Below, one piece after another: positions 1 through 9,098 of a stretch of 53,571 nucleotides of DNA (positions are counted from its first letter, which is position 1; each line of letters opens with the position of its first letter). The position numbers and the translations under genes are program-made. A model generated the notes under the pieces. The model searched no databases and was not told the DNA's origin. It worked only from the letters and a program-made list of their open reading frames with translations. Source of the DNA: Bradyrhizobium sp. U87765 SZCCT0048 (GTDB lineage: Bacteria > Pseudomonadota > Alphaproteobacteria > Rhizobiales > Xanthobacteraceae); assembly GCF_018131225.1 (NCBI RefSeq), contig NZ_JAFCMM010000001.1, positions 2,942,501 to 2,996,071 on the forward strand, in the 5' to 3' direction.

Positions 1-2
1 AG

Positions 3-374
3 ACATCGGGCCAGACAACGCCGCACCCGCGTGTCGGATGGTTCTTCGCCCTCGCCGACCGTCAGCTCGGCGCTGCGCTGCGCGCCATGCACACCGAGCC
101 GGCCCGTCGCTGGTCCCTGGAGGAGCTCGCGCAACTGGCCGGCATGTCGCGCACGATTTTCGCCGAGCGGTTCAGGCAGCGTGTCGGCTTAACGCCGATG
201 GCCTATCTGACGCGATGGCGGATGCTCATCGCCGGCGACCGGCTGCGCCAGTCCGGCGAGACGATCGCGGCGATCGCATTCTCGCTGGGCTATGATTCCG
301 AAAGCGCCTTCAGCACGGCTTTCAAGAGGACGATGGCCTGTTCACCCCGGCAATACCAGCGTCAGCGCGGCTGA
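3..374 (+). CDS. AraC-family transcriptional regulator, C-terminal part (5' end outside window)
   Basis: The frame is open from the first base of the window to a TGA at 372-374, so the N-terminal sensor domain lies outside. The visible part is the C-terminal DNA-binding region with two helix-turn-helix units. The first follows the segment WSLEELAQLAGMSRTIFAER. The second contains the AraC signature IAFSLGYDSESAFSTAFKR and ends near the usual SPRQYQ. An internal ATG at 87 lies inside the first helical unit and is not a credible start. AraC regulators of this class usually sense a small molecule and activate a neighbouring gene. The alpha/beta hydrolase starting 46 bases downstream on the same strand is the obvious candidate target, but this is inference. 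The family call is firm; the ligand is unknown. Confidence 0.88.
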   Translation, partial: TSGQTTPHPRVGWFFALADRQLGAALRAMHTEPARRWSLEELAQLAGMSRTIFAERFRQRVGLTPMAYLTRWRMLIAGDRLRQSGETIAAIAFSLGYDSESAFSTAFKRTMACSPRQYQRQRG

Positions 375-419
375 GTGCCAGCCCCGAAACGGCGCCTCGA
401 CCACACAAGGAGCCCTGCC

Positions 420-1229
420 ATGGCGATCGATCACGACGACGACCTCGTCCAGTTTGCAGCCAGCGGCGCTCCCTCGCTGCCGCCGGCCCGTCATCAGGGC
501 CATGTCGCAACCGGGGGAGCGCGGATCTGGCATGCCGTCTATGGCGCGGGCGCGCCGGTGATCCTGCTGCACGGCGGTCTCGGCCACAGCGGCAACTGGG
601 GTTATCAGGTTCCGGCGCTCGTCGAAGCGGGGTATCAGGTCGTGGTCATCGACAGCCGGGGTCACGGCCGCAGCACCCGCGATGAACGTCCGTTCTCCTA
701 CGAGCTGATGGCATCGGATGTCGTGGCGGTGATGGACGAGCTGCAGCTCGGCAAGGCCGCCTTCGTCGGCTGGAGCGACGGCGCCTGTATCGCCCTCATC
801 CTGGCGATGACCGTGCCCTCCCGCGTCTCGGCGGTGTTCTTTTTCGGCTGCAACATGGATCCGAGCGGCGCCAGGCCCATCGAGGGTCTCGGTCCGGTCA
901 TCAGCCGCTGCCTCGAGCGGCACGCCATGGATTATGCGGCCCTGTCGGCGACGCCGGACCGGTTCAAGGCCTTCAGCGAGGCCGTCACCCTGATGATGGC
1001 GACACAGCCCAACGCGTCCGCGCGTGATCTCGCCGCCATCCGCGTGCCGGTCACGATCGTGCAGAGCGAGCATGACGAGTTCATCAAGCCCGAGCACGCG
1101 GCGTACCTCGCCCGAACGATCCCGGGAGCTGAGCTGATCGTGCTGCCGGACGTCAGCCACTTCGCGCCGCTGCAACGGCCGGCGCTGTTCAATCGTGTGC
1201 TGCTGGATTTCGCTGGCCGGTTCGCCTGA
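420..1229 (+). CDS. alpha/beta hydrolase
   Basis: The product is 269 residues with an alpha/beta-hydrolase fold. The oxyanion-hole HGG is at 51-53, the nucleophile elbow G-W-S-D-G has Ser119, the acid is probably Asp219 in the SEHDEF segment, and the catalytic His is probably His247 in VSHFAP. The reading frame is open back to 375, but the ATG at 420 has a good ribosome-binding site (AAGGAG at 408-413) and is taken as the start. No signal peptide is visible, so the enzyme is probably cytoplasmic. The substrate cannot be deduced; esterase, epoxide hydrolase-like and lactonase relatives share these motifs. It follows the AraC-family gene on the same strand and may be co-regulated with it. A strong hairpin overlaps its stop codon. 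Confidence 0.88.
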   Translation: MAIDHDDDLVQFAASGAPSLPPARHQGHVATGGARIWHAVYGAGAPVILLHGGLGHSGNWGYQVPALVEAGYQVVVIDSRGHGRSTRDERPFSYELMASDVVAVMDELQLGKAAFVGWSDGACIALILAMTVPSRVSAVFFFGCNMDPSGARPIEGLGPVISRCLERHAMDYAALSATPDRFKAFSEAVTLMMATQPNASARDLAAIRVPVTIVQSEHDEFIKPEHAAYLARTIPGAELIVLPDVSHFAPLQRPALFNRVLLDFAGRFA

Positions 1230-1256
1230 TCTGTCGCCGTCTCGGCGACAGATCAG
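1226..1256 (+). terminator. perfect 13-bp hairpin overlapping the hydrolase stop codon
   Basis: CTGATCTGTCGCC at 1226-1238 is followed, after a 5-base loop, by its exact complement at 1244-1256. The stem includes the TGA of the hydrolase gene. There is no run of T after it, so it may be a weak or Rho-assisted terminator or an mRNA-stabilising 3' hairpin. It lies between two convergent genes. Confidence 0.55.
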
Positions 1257-1302
1257 TTCGGCCGGACGCAACGTCCCGCCGTGCGCCGGACCTGAGCAGG
1301 CC

Positions 1303-1569
1303 TCAGTGCGTGGTCACCCAGGCGCGGGCTTCGCGCTGCGCCAGCGCGATCTCGGCGTCCGACATCATCGCCGCGATCTCGCGACGCATCGACACCGCGT
1401 CCGAACGGCCCTTCAGCGCGGCGAGGTTGAACCACTTGTGGGCGGACACCAGGTCGACGACGCCGGTCCGGCCGCTCGAGCAGACGATGCCGAGGTCGAA
1501 CAGAACGTCAGGATCATTGCTGGCTTCGGCAGGAATCGCCGCGGCGACATCGATCTCGAACTGCAACAT
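1303..1569 (-). CDS. SEL1-like repeat protein, 88 aa
   Basis: This short soluble protein has a central segment VVDLVSAHKWFNLAALKG followed by a helical stretch with Arg and Glu. That matches one SEL1/TPR-like unit (a Y/HKWFxLAAxxG core). SEL1 repeats fold as antiparallel alpha-helix pairs and mediate protein contacts. One repeat suggests a small adaptor or a single-unit relative of the family. There are no signal peptide or membrane segments. The ATG at 1569 is the first start in the frame. The gene converges on the upstream hydrolase gene. I recall similar short SEL1 proteins in bradyrhizobia, but the function is not known to me. Confidence 0.72.
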   Translation of the reverse strand: MLQFEIDVAAAIPAEASNDPDVLFDLGIVCSSGRTGVVDLVSAHKWFNLAALKGRSDAVSMRREIAAMMSDAEIALAQREARAWVTTH

Positions 1570-1954
1570 GACACTTCCCCATCTTTTGCCGGCGCGGTCC
1601 GCAACGACCGTCCGCCGAAAACACCGCCGCGGCTCCTGTCCAATTGTCCGAGTGCCGCCTTCCCTGACCGCCGGTTTGGCCCGGCGTGTTGCAGGGATGA
1701 TGACCCATCAAATTTGAAGAGCAGTTTAAGTATCGCGATGAATCGAAGGTGAAAGCAGGCGCCACATGGCCGCGCCCCGGGGGCAAAAAGCTGTCCGATT
1801 ACAAGGCCTTCCGCGATTCGGCAGGATTCGGTTTACCGTCCGCCTTGCCGTCGCGGTAACCATCGCGCCAACCCGTCGTCCGCGCGCCGCGTGACGCACG
1901 CGAACACGCACCGGCTGCATGCAACCGGAGACCAGAACGACGATGTGCGGGGAT
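1570..1954. other. intergenic stretch, no gene seen
   Basis: This stretch lies between the start of the SEL1-like gene and the minus-strand terminator near 1960. It is expected to hold the promoter of the SEL1-like gene. No open frame on either strand has a ribosome-binding site and protein-like composition, and no RNA gene was recognised. Confidence 0.5.
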
Positions 1955-1985
1955 CAAAATAAAAAAGCCGGCCCTCGGACCGGCT
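1955..1985 (-). terminator. Rho-independent terminator (minus strand)
   Basis: On the minus strand AGCCGG (1985-1980) pairs with CCGGCT (1971-1966). The loop is short with one inner mismatch, and it is followed directly by a run of T interrupted by one A (1966-1955 read on the minus strand). This is a textbook intrinsic terminator. It points leftwards and can only serve a minus-strand transcript coming from 1986 or beyond. Confidence 0.85.
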
Positions 1986-2277
1986 GCGGAAGAACGAGGG
2001 CGTCGGTGAACACGTCAGGATCGAGATCTCACGCAGACGAAGCCGCTGGTGAAATTGCGAACCGGAGTCCGCAAACGACTTGTGATCGTTTCCACCAGAC
2101 CGGCCTTCATCCGAGCATACCCCGATGAAAGTGACGATCTGGTCGCCTGACCTGATGTCTCGCCGACACCCTCTTTCGTCATTCAGAGCGAGCTGTCCGA
2201 TCGCCGCTTGCGCGGATCCTGAAAGGCGCCCTCAAGACGATGCCGGCAAAGCCGCCAGCAATCCATAAGGCGAAGCC
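1955..2277 (-). ncRNA. candidate small RNA or long 3' untranslated region ending at the terminator
   Basis: A strong minus-strand terminator sits about 290 bases downstream of the 35-residue lysine-rich gene with no convincing gene between. The RNA could be a long 3' UTR of that gene or an independent small RNA. A hairpin AAACGA/TCGTTT with a 7-base spacer is visible at about 2074-2092. A 55-codon open frame (2182 to 2015, minus strand) exists but lacks a ribosome-binding site, so coding potential is doubtful. No known RNA family was recognised. This is inference from the orphan terminator. Confidence 0.3.
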
Positions 2278-2385
2278 TTACTTCTTCTTCTTGGCGACCT
2301 TGCGGGTCTTCTTGGCAGTCTTCTTCGCCGCGGTCTTCGCGACCTTCTTCACTGCCTTCTTCGCCTTCTTCGCTTTCTTGGCCAT
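2278..2385 (-). CDS. 35-aa lysine/alanine-rich histone H1-like peptide
   Basis: The ATG at 2385 starts an open frame of 35 codons ending in TAA at 2280-2278, with GGAGGG about 5 bases upstream as ribosome-binding site. The peptide is almost entirely Lys, Ala, Thr and Val. It begins MAKKAKKAKK and ends in four lysines, with an AKK-type repeat like the tails of bacterial histone H1-like proteins and the C-terminal tail of TopA at 19980-20220 in this window. Such peptides bind DNA or RNA non-specifically, so a nucleoid role is likely but unproven. It is shorter than most H1-like proteins. The leader holds an inverted repeat, and the region further upstream is dense in palindromes. Confidence 0.75.
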   Translation of the reverse strand: MAKKAKKAKKAVKKVAKTAAKKTAKKTRKVAKKKK

Positions 2386-2423
2386 GTTGCCCTCCGTCAG
2401 ATGTGAGATGGCTTAATCGCTTC

Positions 2424-2447
2424 GTGCATTCGGGAATCGAAATGCAC
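2424..2447 (-). promoter_or_regulatory. inverted repeat in the leader of the lysine-rich peptide gene
   Basis: GTGCATT at 2424-2430 and AATGCAC at 2441-2447 form a perfect 7-bp inverted repeat around 10 bases. It lies 39 bases upstream of the ATG of the 35-residue gene. It could be an operator or an mRNA leader hairpin. Confidence 0.4.
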
Positions 2448-2622
2448 TTCTCTTGGATTACACCAACACATGGAAAAAAACAGTGTCCCGCTTAAGGAAG
2501 TGTTGACGCCTGCGCCGCGCGTTACGACGCGCACGTTCGCGAGCGACACCGCAGCAAACGCGCGACTTCATCGTCGCGACGTGCAAGAAGTCCCGACAGC
2601 AGCGTGTCAACATCGAATAAGT

Positions 2623-2959
2623 GCCTTAAATTAAGGCCTATCCTGAATCAGCTTCGTTGCGCATGTTCGTTCACCAACGATTGCGGCGAGTCGCGGCGAC
2701 TCGCAAAATCGCCCGTCGCGGACTCTGAGTCGGCAAAGTTGGCAACAAATTTATTTTCAGTCGTTGCGCCGCCATGCACCCGCAGCACTGGTCAAACGCG
2801 TCGCGCCGGCGCGAATCGCTGCGACCGATTCGCGAGCGAGCGACGTTGTGAAATCGTCGTTGAGGTGTCGCGACGACGCGTCGTCGTGATGATGATGGAC
2901 GCGCGCGCTCCGACGACGGCGCGACATTGGCGCCGTCGCGCGATCGCTCAGTGAGCGAT
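2623..2959. repeat. palindrome-dense non-coding region upstream of the gatB stop
   Basis: At least five perfect palindromes or hairpins fall within 340 bases. They are GCCTTAA-A-TTAAGGC at 2623-2637; a 9-bp-arm palindrome with one central base at 2686-2704; the uninterrupted 16-bp CGACGACGCGTCGTCG at 2871-2886; a 9-bp stem with a 7-base loop at 2914-2938; and ATCGCTCA-G-TGAGCGAT at 2943-2959. TCGCGA and CGTCG words recur throughout. The whole stretch 2386-2967 holds no convincing gene. A 116-codon open frame at 2604-2954 has no ribosome-binding site and an unnatural Arg-rich composition. The function is unknown. Confidence 0.55.
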
Positions 2960-2967
2960 GCGTTCGC

Positions 2968-4452
2968 TCAGAGACCGAGCTTCGCCTTGAGAAGATCGTT
3001 GACCGCCTGCGGATTGGCCTTGCCGCCGGACGACTTCATCACCTGGCCGACGAACCAGCCGACCATCGCCGGCTTCGCCTGCGCCTGCGCCACCTTGTCC
3101 GGGTTGGCTGCAATGATGTCGTCGACCACCTTCTCGATCGCGCCGAGATCGGTGACCTGCTTCATGCCGCGCGCCTCGACCACCGCGCGCGGATCGCCGC
3201 CCTCGGTCCAGACGATCTCGAACAGGTCCTTGGCGATTTTGCCGGAGATGGTTCCTTCTCCGATCAGGTCGATGATCGCGCCGAGTTGCGCCGCCGACAC
3301 CGGCGAGGCGGCAATATCCTTGCCTTCCTTGTTGAGGCGCCCGAACAGCTCGTTGATGACCCAGTTGGCGGCAAGCTTGCCGTCGCGCGCCTTGTCGGCG
3401 AGCGTCCCCAGCACGGCTTCATAGAAGTCGGCGCTCTCGCGCTCGCTCACCAGCACGCCAGCATCATCCGCCTTGAGACCGAAGTCGCTGATGAATCTGG
3501 CCTTCTTTTCGTCGGGCAGCTCCGGCAGATGGGCCTCGAGGTCGTCGACATAGGCTTGCGTGAACTCGAGCGGCAAGAGATCCGGATCGGGGAAGTAGCG
3601 ATAGTCGTGCGCCTCTTCCTTGGAGCGCATCGAGCGGGTCTCGCCCTTGCCGGCGTCGAACAGGCGCGTCTCCTGCTCGATCACCCCACCGTCCTCGATG
3701 ATGCCGATCTGGCGGCGCGCCTCGTAATCGATCGCCTGGCCGATGAACCGGATCGAGTTGACGTTCTTGATCTCGCAGCGGGTACCGAACGGCTCGCCGG
3801 GGCGGCGCACCGACACGTTGACGTCGGCGCGCAGGCTGCCCTTCTCCATGTCGCCGTCGCAGGTTCCGAGATAGCGCAGGATGGTGCGCAGCTTGCTGAC
3901 ATAGGCCTTGGCCTGTTCCGAAGAACGAAGGTCGGGCTTCGACACGATCTCCATCAGCGCGACGCCGGAGCGATTGAGGTCGACGAACGTCATGGTCGGG
4001 TGCTGGTCGTGCAGCAGCTTGCCGGCATCCTGCTCGAGGTGCAGCCGCTCGATGCCGACCGAAAAGGTCTCGCCCTCGGGCAGGTCGACGATCACGGTGC
4101 CCTCACCGACGATCGGCGACTTGTACTGGCTGATCTGGTAGCCCTGCGGGAGGTCCGGATAGAAGTAGTTCTTGCGGTCGAACACCGACGACAGGTTGAT
4201 CCGGGCCTTGAGGCCGAGCCCGGTGCGCACCGCCTGCGCCACGCATTCCTCGTTGATTACCGGCAGCATGCCCGGCATCGCCGCATCCACCAGCGAGACG
4301 TGGCTGTTGGGATCGCCGCCGAATTCGGTCGAGGCGCCAGAGAACAGCTTCGACTTCGAGGTGACCTGGGCATGGATCTCCAGCCCGATCACGACCTCCC
4401 AGTCGCCGGTGGCGCCCTTGATCAGCTTCGAGGATTTCACGGGTGCGTTCAT
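2968..4452 (-). CDS. gatB: Asp-tRNA(Asn)/Glu-tRNA(Gln) amidotransferase subunit B
   Basis: The 494-residue product is the usual length for GatB. It starts with the typical [20 protein letters not shown] segment and continues through the kinase-like cradle domain (for example [15 protein letters not shown] and [17 protein letters not shown]). It ends in the helical and YqeY-like tail domains that grip the tRNA. GatB phosphorylates the side-chain carboxylate of mischarged Glu-tRNA(Gln) or Asp-tRNA(Asn) and passes the intermediate on for amidation with ammonia released by GatA. The ATG at 4452 fits the family N-terminus. It is the last gene of a minus-strand series gatC, small ORF, gatA, patatin, gatB. 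All three subunits are present, so the complex can be complete. Confidence 0.97.
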   Translation of the reverse strand: MNAPVKSSKLIKGATGDWEVVIGLEIHAQVTSKSKLFSGASTEFGGDPNSHVSLVDAAMPGMLPVINEECVAQAVRTGLGLKARINLSSVFDRKNYFYPDLPQGYQISQYKSPIVGEGTVIVDLPEGETFSVGIERLHLEQDAGKLLHDQHPTMTFVDLNRSGVALMEIVSKPDLRSSEQAKAYVSKLRTILRYLGTCDGDMEKGSLRADVNVSVRRPGEPFGTRCEIKNVNSIRFIGQAIDYEARRQIGIIEDGGVIEQETRLFDAGKGETRSMRSKEEAHDYRYFPDPDLLPLEFTQAYVDDLEAHLPELPDEKKARFISDFGLKADDAGVLVSERESADFYEAVLGTLADKARDGKLAANWVINELFGRLNKEGKDIAASPVSAAQLGAIIDLIGEGTISGKIAKDLFEIVWTEGGDPRAVVEARGMKQVTDLGAIEKVVDDIIAANPDKVAQAQAKPAMVGWFVGQVMKSSGGKANPQAVNDLLKAKLGL

Positions 4453-4567
4453 GGCATTGTCCAGGTTCGGGCGCGCCGGACGGCGTCCGGGCCAATGTTC
4501 AGTTTCGCTTCGCGCAACGGCGGCAGCCAGTCAAGTCCGGCGGCGCTTCCGCCCCGCGGCCGATGCG

Positions 4568-5938
4568 TCACAGGCCCTGCCGGAACGACTGGAACGCCGT
4601 GCTCCGGCGCAGCGCGTCGGCGCCGCCCTCGATCAGCATATCGACCTGCTCGGGCGGCAGCGCAAGGCGCGTCGGGATCGCTTCCAGCAGTCCCGAGCGC
4701 GGCGCGCCCAGCCGGTCGAAACCGATGCGGTCGACGAACGCCACCACATCGTTGCACTTCCAGCCCGGCGGCAGGCCGAGCCGGGCACGCTCGGCGGCAG
4801 ACAACCCGCAGCGCCAGCGGCGCACCTTGAACGTCCAGTCGTTGATCAGCGCGCTGAACGCCGCGTAGCTCGACCGCACGCTGGCATCGATCGCGGTGTC
4901 GGCGGCGGCGGCGACAAGGTCGACGCCTGACGGCCCTTCGAGACGGTTCGCCCAGTCGCCGGACACGCCACGTCCGGCATCGACCACCAGGAACATGATC
5001 CGCCGCACCCGCGCCGCCTGATGCTCGGTCATCGGCTCGAACGGCCGCTGCGCGGCCAGGATGCCGATGCTCAGCCCGGAGAGCCCGTAGTTGTCGACGA
5101 GGCCACCATCGAGCAGCTTCACGAATTTCATGTCGCCATCGTGGTAGCGCCCGAGCGCCGACGCATAGGACCGCAGCAACGGTTGCGTGGCCGCATTGCT
5201 GCGCGCACGCTCGACCCAGTCGGGCAGCCGCGTCGCGCATCCGCCGGGAAACGTCTGCAGCACGATCGGCGCGAACGCCACCGGCACCGCGGCAGAGGCC
5301 GCGACTGCATCCGCGATGCGATAGGACGAGATGTCGCTGCACAGCGCATCGAACGTGTCCTTGCCGAAAATGAAGGGCACGCGGTTGTAGATGTCGGAGG
5401 CGTTGATCCAGACGGTCGGGCGATCCCCCCGGAACGCCGAGAAGGTCGTCCCCTCGAAGACGTTGTGGTCGAGCCAGCGCGAGAACTGGCTGTCGTTGAC
5501 ACCGCCGCCGAGCGCGCGGCCAAGATTGCCGAGGCTGAGCTCGGTGCGCAGCCCCTCCTCGGCATTGCGCAGCAGGAAGCGCTCGCGGAAGTCGGCCAGC
5601 GCGTTGCGCCGCTTCAGGCCATAGTAGGCTGCAGTGACCGACCCGCCGGACACGCCGGACACGAAATCGACGCGGTCGAGCAGCGTCTCCTTGCCGAAAC
5701 GCACCCGCTCGAGTTCATTGAGCACGCCGAACGAGAACGCGGCAGCTCGGGTTCCGCCGCCCGAGAACGACAGCGCCAAAACTACGTCGCCATCGAACGC
5801 CGGCTCGGTGCCGACACCGATATTGGCGGGCTGCGCCGTGCCGAGCGGCTGGTTGGACGGCAGGTTGTAGACCGAGGCGCAGCCGGCCACCGCCAGCGCG
5901 CTGACCACCATGACTGCCGCAAAACGCCACCAACGCAC
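4568..5938 (-). CDS. patatin-like phospholipase, lipoprotein
   Basis: The 456-residue product has an N-terminal hydrophobic segment ending in a lipobox, V-A-G-C, with Cys20 as the predicted lipidation site, so it should be membrane-anchored outside the cytoplasm. Patatin motifs follow: the glycine-rich oxyanion loop SGGGTRAAAF (about 59-68), the nucleophile elbow G-V-S-G-G with Ser97, and the second catalytic residue in LLDGGLVDNYG. These define a Ser-Asp dyad lipid acyl hydrolase. GTG at 5938 is preferred over the GTG at 5947 because GGGAG lies 8 bases before it. It sits between gatA and gatB on the same strand, about 115 bases before gatB and 144 bases after gatA. Its link to tRNA amidation is not obvious. 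Substrate unknown. Confidence 0.88.
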   Translation of the reverse strand: MRWWRFAAVMVVSALAVAGCASVYNLPSNQPLGTAQPANIGVGTEPAFDGDVVLALSFSGGGTRAAAFSFGVLNELERVRFGKETLLDRVDFVSGVSGGSVTAAYYGLKRRNALADFRERFLLRNAEEGLRTELSLGNLGRALGGGVNDSQFSRWLDHNVFEGTTFSAFRGDRPTVWINASDIYNRVPFIFGKDTFDALCSDISSYRIADAVAASAAVPVAFAPIVLQTFPGGCATRLPDWVERARSNAATQPLLRSYASALGRYHDGDMKFVKLLDGGLVDNYGLSGLSIGILAAQRPFEPMTEHQAARVRRIMFLVVDAGRGVSGDWANRLEGPSGVDLVAAAADTAIDASVRSSYAAFSALINDWTFKVRRWRCGLSAAERARLGLPPGWKCNDVVAFVDRIGFDRLGAPRSGLLEAIPTRLALPPEQVDMLIEGGADALRRSTAFQSFRQGL

Positions 5939-6082
5939 TCTACCCACTCCCGAGCCGACGCCCCCGCCGCCCCCGCATTCCGTCCCGCGCCATCGGCGCG
6001 ATCCGTCACCGTGTCTCGCAATCCCGCCGCAGCGTGAGGCGAAAACCAGAACTCCAGGTTAATGCGCGCGTGCGCGTAACCG

Positions 6083-7554
<1,472 letters not shown>

Positions 7555-7558
<4 letters not shown>

Positions 7559-7779
7559 TCATCAACCGGATCGCAGGAGAAAGGAGAGCGGGGCGGCACG
7601 GAGACCGCGGGCGTATGAGTCGAGAGCGTGGTGTCCGGAATCGGCTTCGAGGAGGTCAGCACCGCGAGCGCGGCGTCCATCGCCTTGTCCTGGTCGGCGT
7701 CCTTGCCCTGACGCTCCATCGCGTCGAGGTAGGCCATGTAGGCCTGATAGGCTTTCTCGTCGTCGCACAGCAGGCACAT
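7555..7779 (-). CDS. conserved hypothetical protein, 74 aa, between gatC and gatA
   Basis: This small protein starts [20 protein letters not shown], with a CxxC pair at residues 2 and 5. It continues with a charged helix (about 20-45) and a Pro/Ser/Thr-rich tail containing one more Cys. No domain of known function was recognised. The gene is 23 bases downstream of gatC, and its stop overlaps the gatA start by 4 bases. That placement makes it a genuine operon member and suggests co-expression with the amidotransferase. I recall similar small ORFs at this position in related bradyrhizobial genomes, but this is memory, not a search. Metal binding by the cysteines is possible but not shown. Confidence 0.75.
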
Positions 7780-7802
7780 TGCGATCTCTCCGGGCTCGCC
7801 GG

Positions 7803-8090
7803 TTACTCGACCACCTTCGGCACCAGGAAGAAGTGATCCTCGGTGGCGGGCGCGTTGGCGACCACCCGGTCGACGATCTCGCCGTCACTGACCACGTCGT
7901 GGCGCTTCTTCATGTTCATCGGGGTCACCGACGTCATCGGCTCGACGCCGGCGACGTCGACCTCGGAGAGCTGCTCGACGAACGCCAGCATGGCGTTGAG
8001 TTCGCCCTGCAGGTGGGCGACCTCCTCGTCCTTGACCGCGATCCGTGCGAGATGGGCGATCTTGCGCACGGTGGCCGCATCGACTGACAT
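7803..8090 (-). CDS. gatC: Asp-tRNA(Asn)/Glu-tRNA(Gln) amidotransferase subunit C
   Basis: The 95-residue product is the normal length for GatC. It begins [19 protein letters not shown], the conserved first helix, and contains [10 protein letters not shown] and the C-terminal [12 protein letters not shown], typical of the belt that wraps around GatA and GatB. The frame is open further upstream to 8159, but the ATG at 8090 has GAGGA about 9 bases before it and gives the family N-terminus. GatC stabilises the GatA-GatB complex and has no catalytic activity of its own. It is the first gene of the minus-strand series. Confidence 0.95.
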   Translation of the reverse strand: MSVDAATVRKIAHLARIAVKDEEVAHLQGELNAMLAFVEQLSEVDVAGVEPMTSVTPMNMKKRHDVVSDGEIVDRVVANAPATEDHFFLVPKVVE

Positions 8091-8333
8091 CAACGTGATC
8101 CTCAAGGTCCGGATGCCCTCTCCGCCCATGCGAGGCCGGGAGCCGCATCCGATGGTCAAGCCTGGCGGCCATCGGGCCGCATTCAGCCGCCGTATAGAGC
8201 ATTTCGGCGGCGCACGCCAACTCCATCGGCGGCCGGCCTATCCCCAGCCGGCCATCAACATGCTGATCTGCGGAGCATTTTACATATTGCCGCGGCGGGA
8301 ACCGGCGGGCGCGCCGACGGCCGTCGCCATGCG

Positions 8334-8552
8334 TCAGGCCCGAGGCCTGGTCCACCAGCGCCGCAGGGCCACCAGCGACCAGATCGCCTCGACGACGCCG
8401 AACGGCCAGGCGCCCTGCAGAAAGCCGTACGCCGACCCCAGAGCACAGGCGGCTGCGAAGCCCAGCACGAACCAGGGACTGCGCTGCTCCAGCGCATAGC
8501 ACACCAGCATCGCCGACACCGCGAACAGTCCGAACCAGGTCAATGCATCCAC
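8334..8552 (-). CDS. small membrane protein, 72 aa
   Basis: A GTG at 8552 starts a 72-residue protein, MDALTWFGLFAVSAMLVCYA and onwards. It has two or three hydrophobic segments (about 5-20, 27-45 and 50-64) and a basic tail, RRWWTRPRA. It has the look of the short membrane proteins with a conserved GFLQGAWPFGVVEAIW-type segment that I recall from bradyrhizobia, but no function is known to me. It is transcribed divergently from ruvX, whose ATG is 51 bases away. The frame stays open much further upstream, opposite ruvX and the permease gene, but that extension is only the antisense of real genes. A start slightly different from this GTG is possible. Confidence 0.68.
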   Translation of the reverse strand: MDALTWFGLFAVSAMLVCYALEQRSPWFVLGFAAACALGSAYGFLQGAWPFGVVEAIWSLVALRRWWTRPRA

Positions 8553-8603
8553 AGCGCCATTCCCGCTTTGCGTCGATTGCGGAGCACGTGTTAAGCGATA
8601 GCG

Positions 8604-9095
8604 ATGCCCGCGCCAATCCTTCCTCTCATCGACGCCGCCACGCACTGGCCTGAACGTGGCGCGCTGATCGGCCTCGACCTCGGCACCAAGACCATCGGTG
8701 TCGCGGTCAGCGATCCCGACCGCCGCGTCGCGACCGGCGTCGAAACGGTGCGCCGCACCGCCTTCACCGCCGACGCCAACCGCCTGCTGGCGCTCGCCGC
8801 CGAGCGCAGCGTCGTCGGCTTCATCCTCGGCCTGCCGATCAACATGGACGGCAGCGAAGGCCCGCGCGCGCAGTCGACCCGCGCCTTCGCCCGCAACTTC
8901 GCCCGGCTGACGGATCTTGCGATCGGCCTGTGGGACGAGCGGCTGTCGACCGCGGCGGTCGAGCGCGAGCTGATCGCCGCCGACGCCAGCCGGGCCAAGC
9001 GCGCCAAGGTGATCGACGAGCATGCCGCGATCTTCATCCTGCAGGGCGCGCTCGACCGCCTCGCCACGCTGCGCCGCTCCGGTGAGACGGCCTGA
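8604..9095 (+). CDS. ruvX: putative pre-16S rRNA nuclease / Holliday junction resolvase-like protein
   Basis: The 163-residue YqgF/RuvX-family product has an RNase H-like fold. Typical segments are [19 protein letters not shown] (with the first acidic residue, Asp25), [34 protein letters not shown] and the C-terminal [14 protein letters not shown]. coli YqgF trims the 5' end of 16S rRNA; the Holliday-junction role was proposed from the fold. The protein is essential in many bacteria and acts in the cytoplasm. About 20 residues precede the conserved strand, slightly more than in E. coli. The AEC permease gene follows 3 bases after the stop, so the two are likely co-transcribed. Confidence 0.93.
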   Translation: MPAPILPLIDAATHWPERGALIGLDLGTKTIGVAVSDPDRRVATGVETVRRTAFTADANRLLALAAERSVVGFILGLPINMDGSEGPRAQSTRAFARNFARLTDLAIGLWDERLSTAAVERELIAADASRAKRAKVIDEHAAIFILQGALDRLATLRRSGETA

Positions 9096-9098
9096 GGC

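Noticed and set aside
342..1271. 309-codon minus-strand frame opposite the alpha/beta hydrolase
   Set aside because: Antisense of a gene with an intact catalytic triad; Arg/His-rich and without motifs.
2015..2182. 55-codon minus-strand frame before the orphan terminator
   Set aside because: No ribosome-binding site and no recognised similarity; kept only as a caveat to the small-RNA proposal.
2604..2954. 116-codon plus-strand frame in the palindrome-rich region
   Set aside because: No ribosome-binding site, Arg-rich random-looking sequence, and it runs through several palindromes; more likely chance.
3286..4830. 514-codon plus-strand frame opposite gatB
   Set aside because: Antisense to a clear gatB gene; no motif and no ribosome-binding site.
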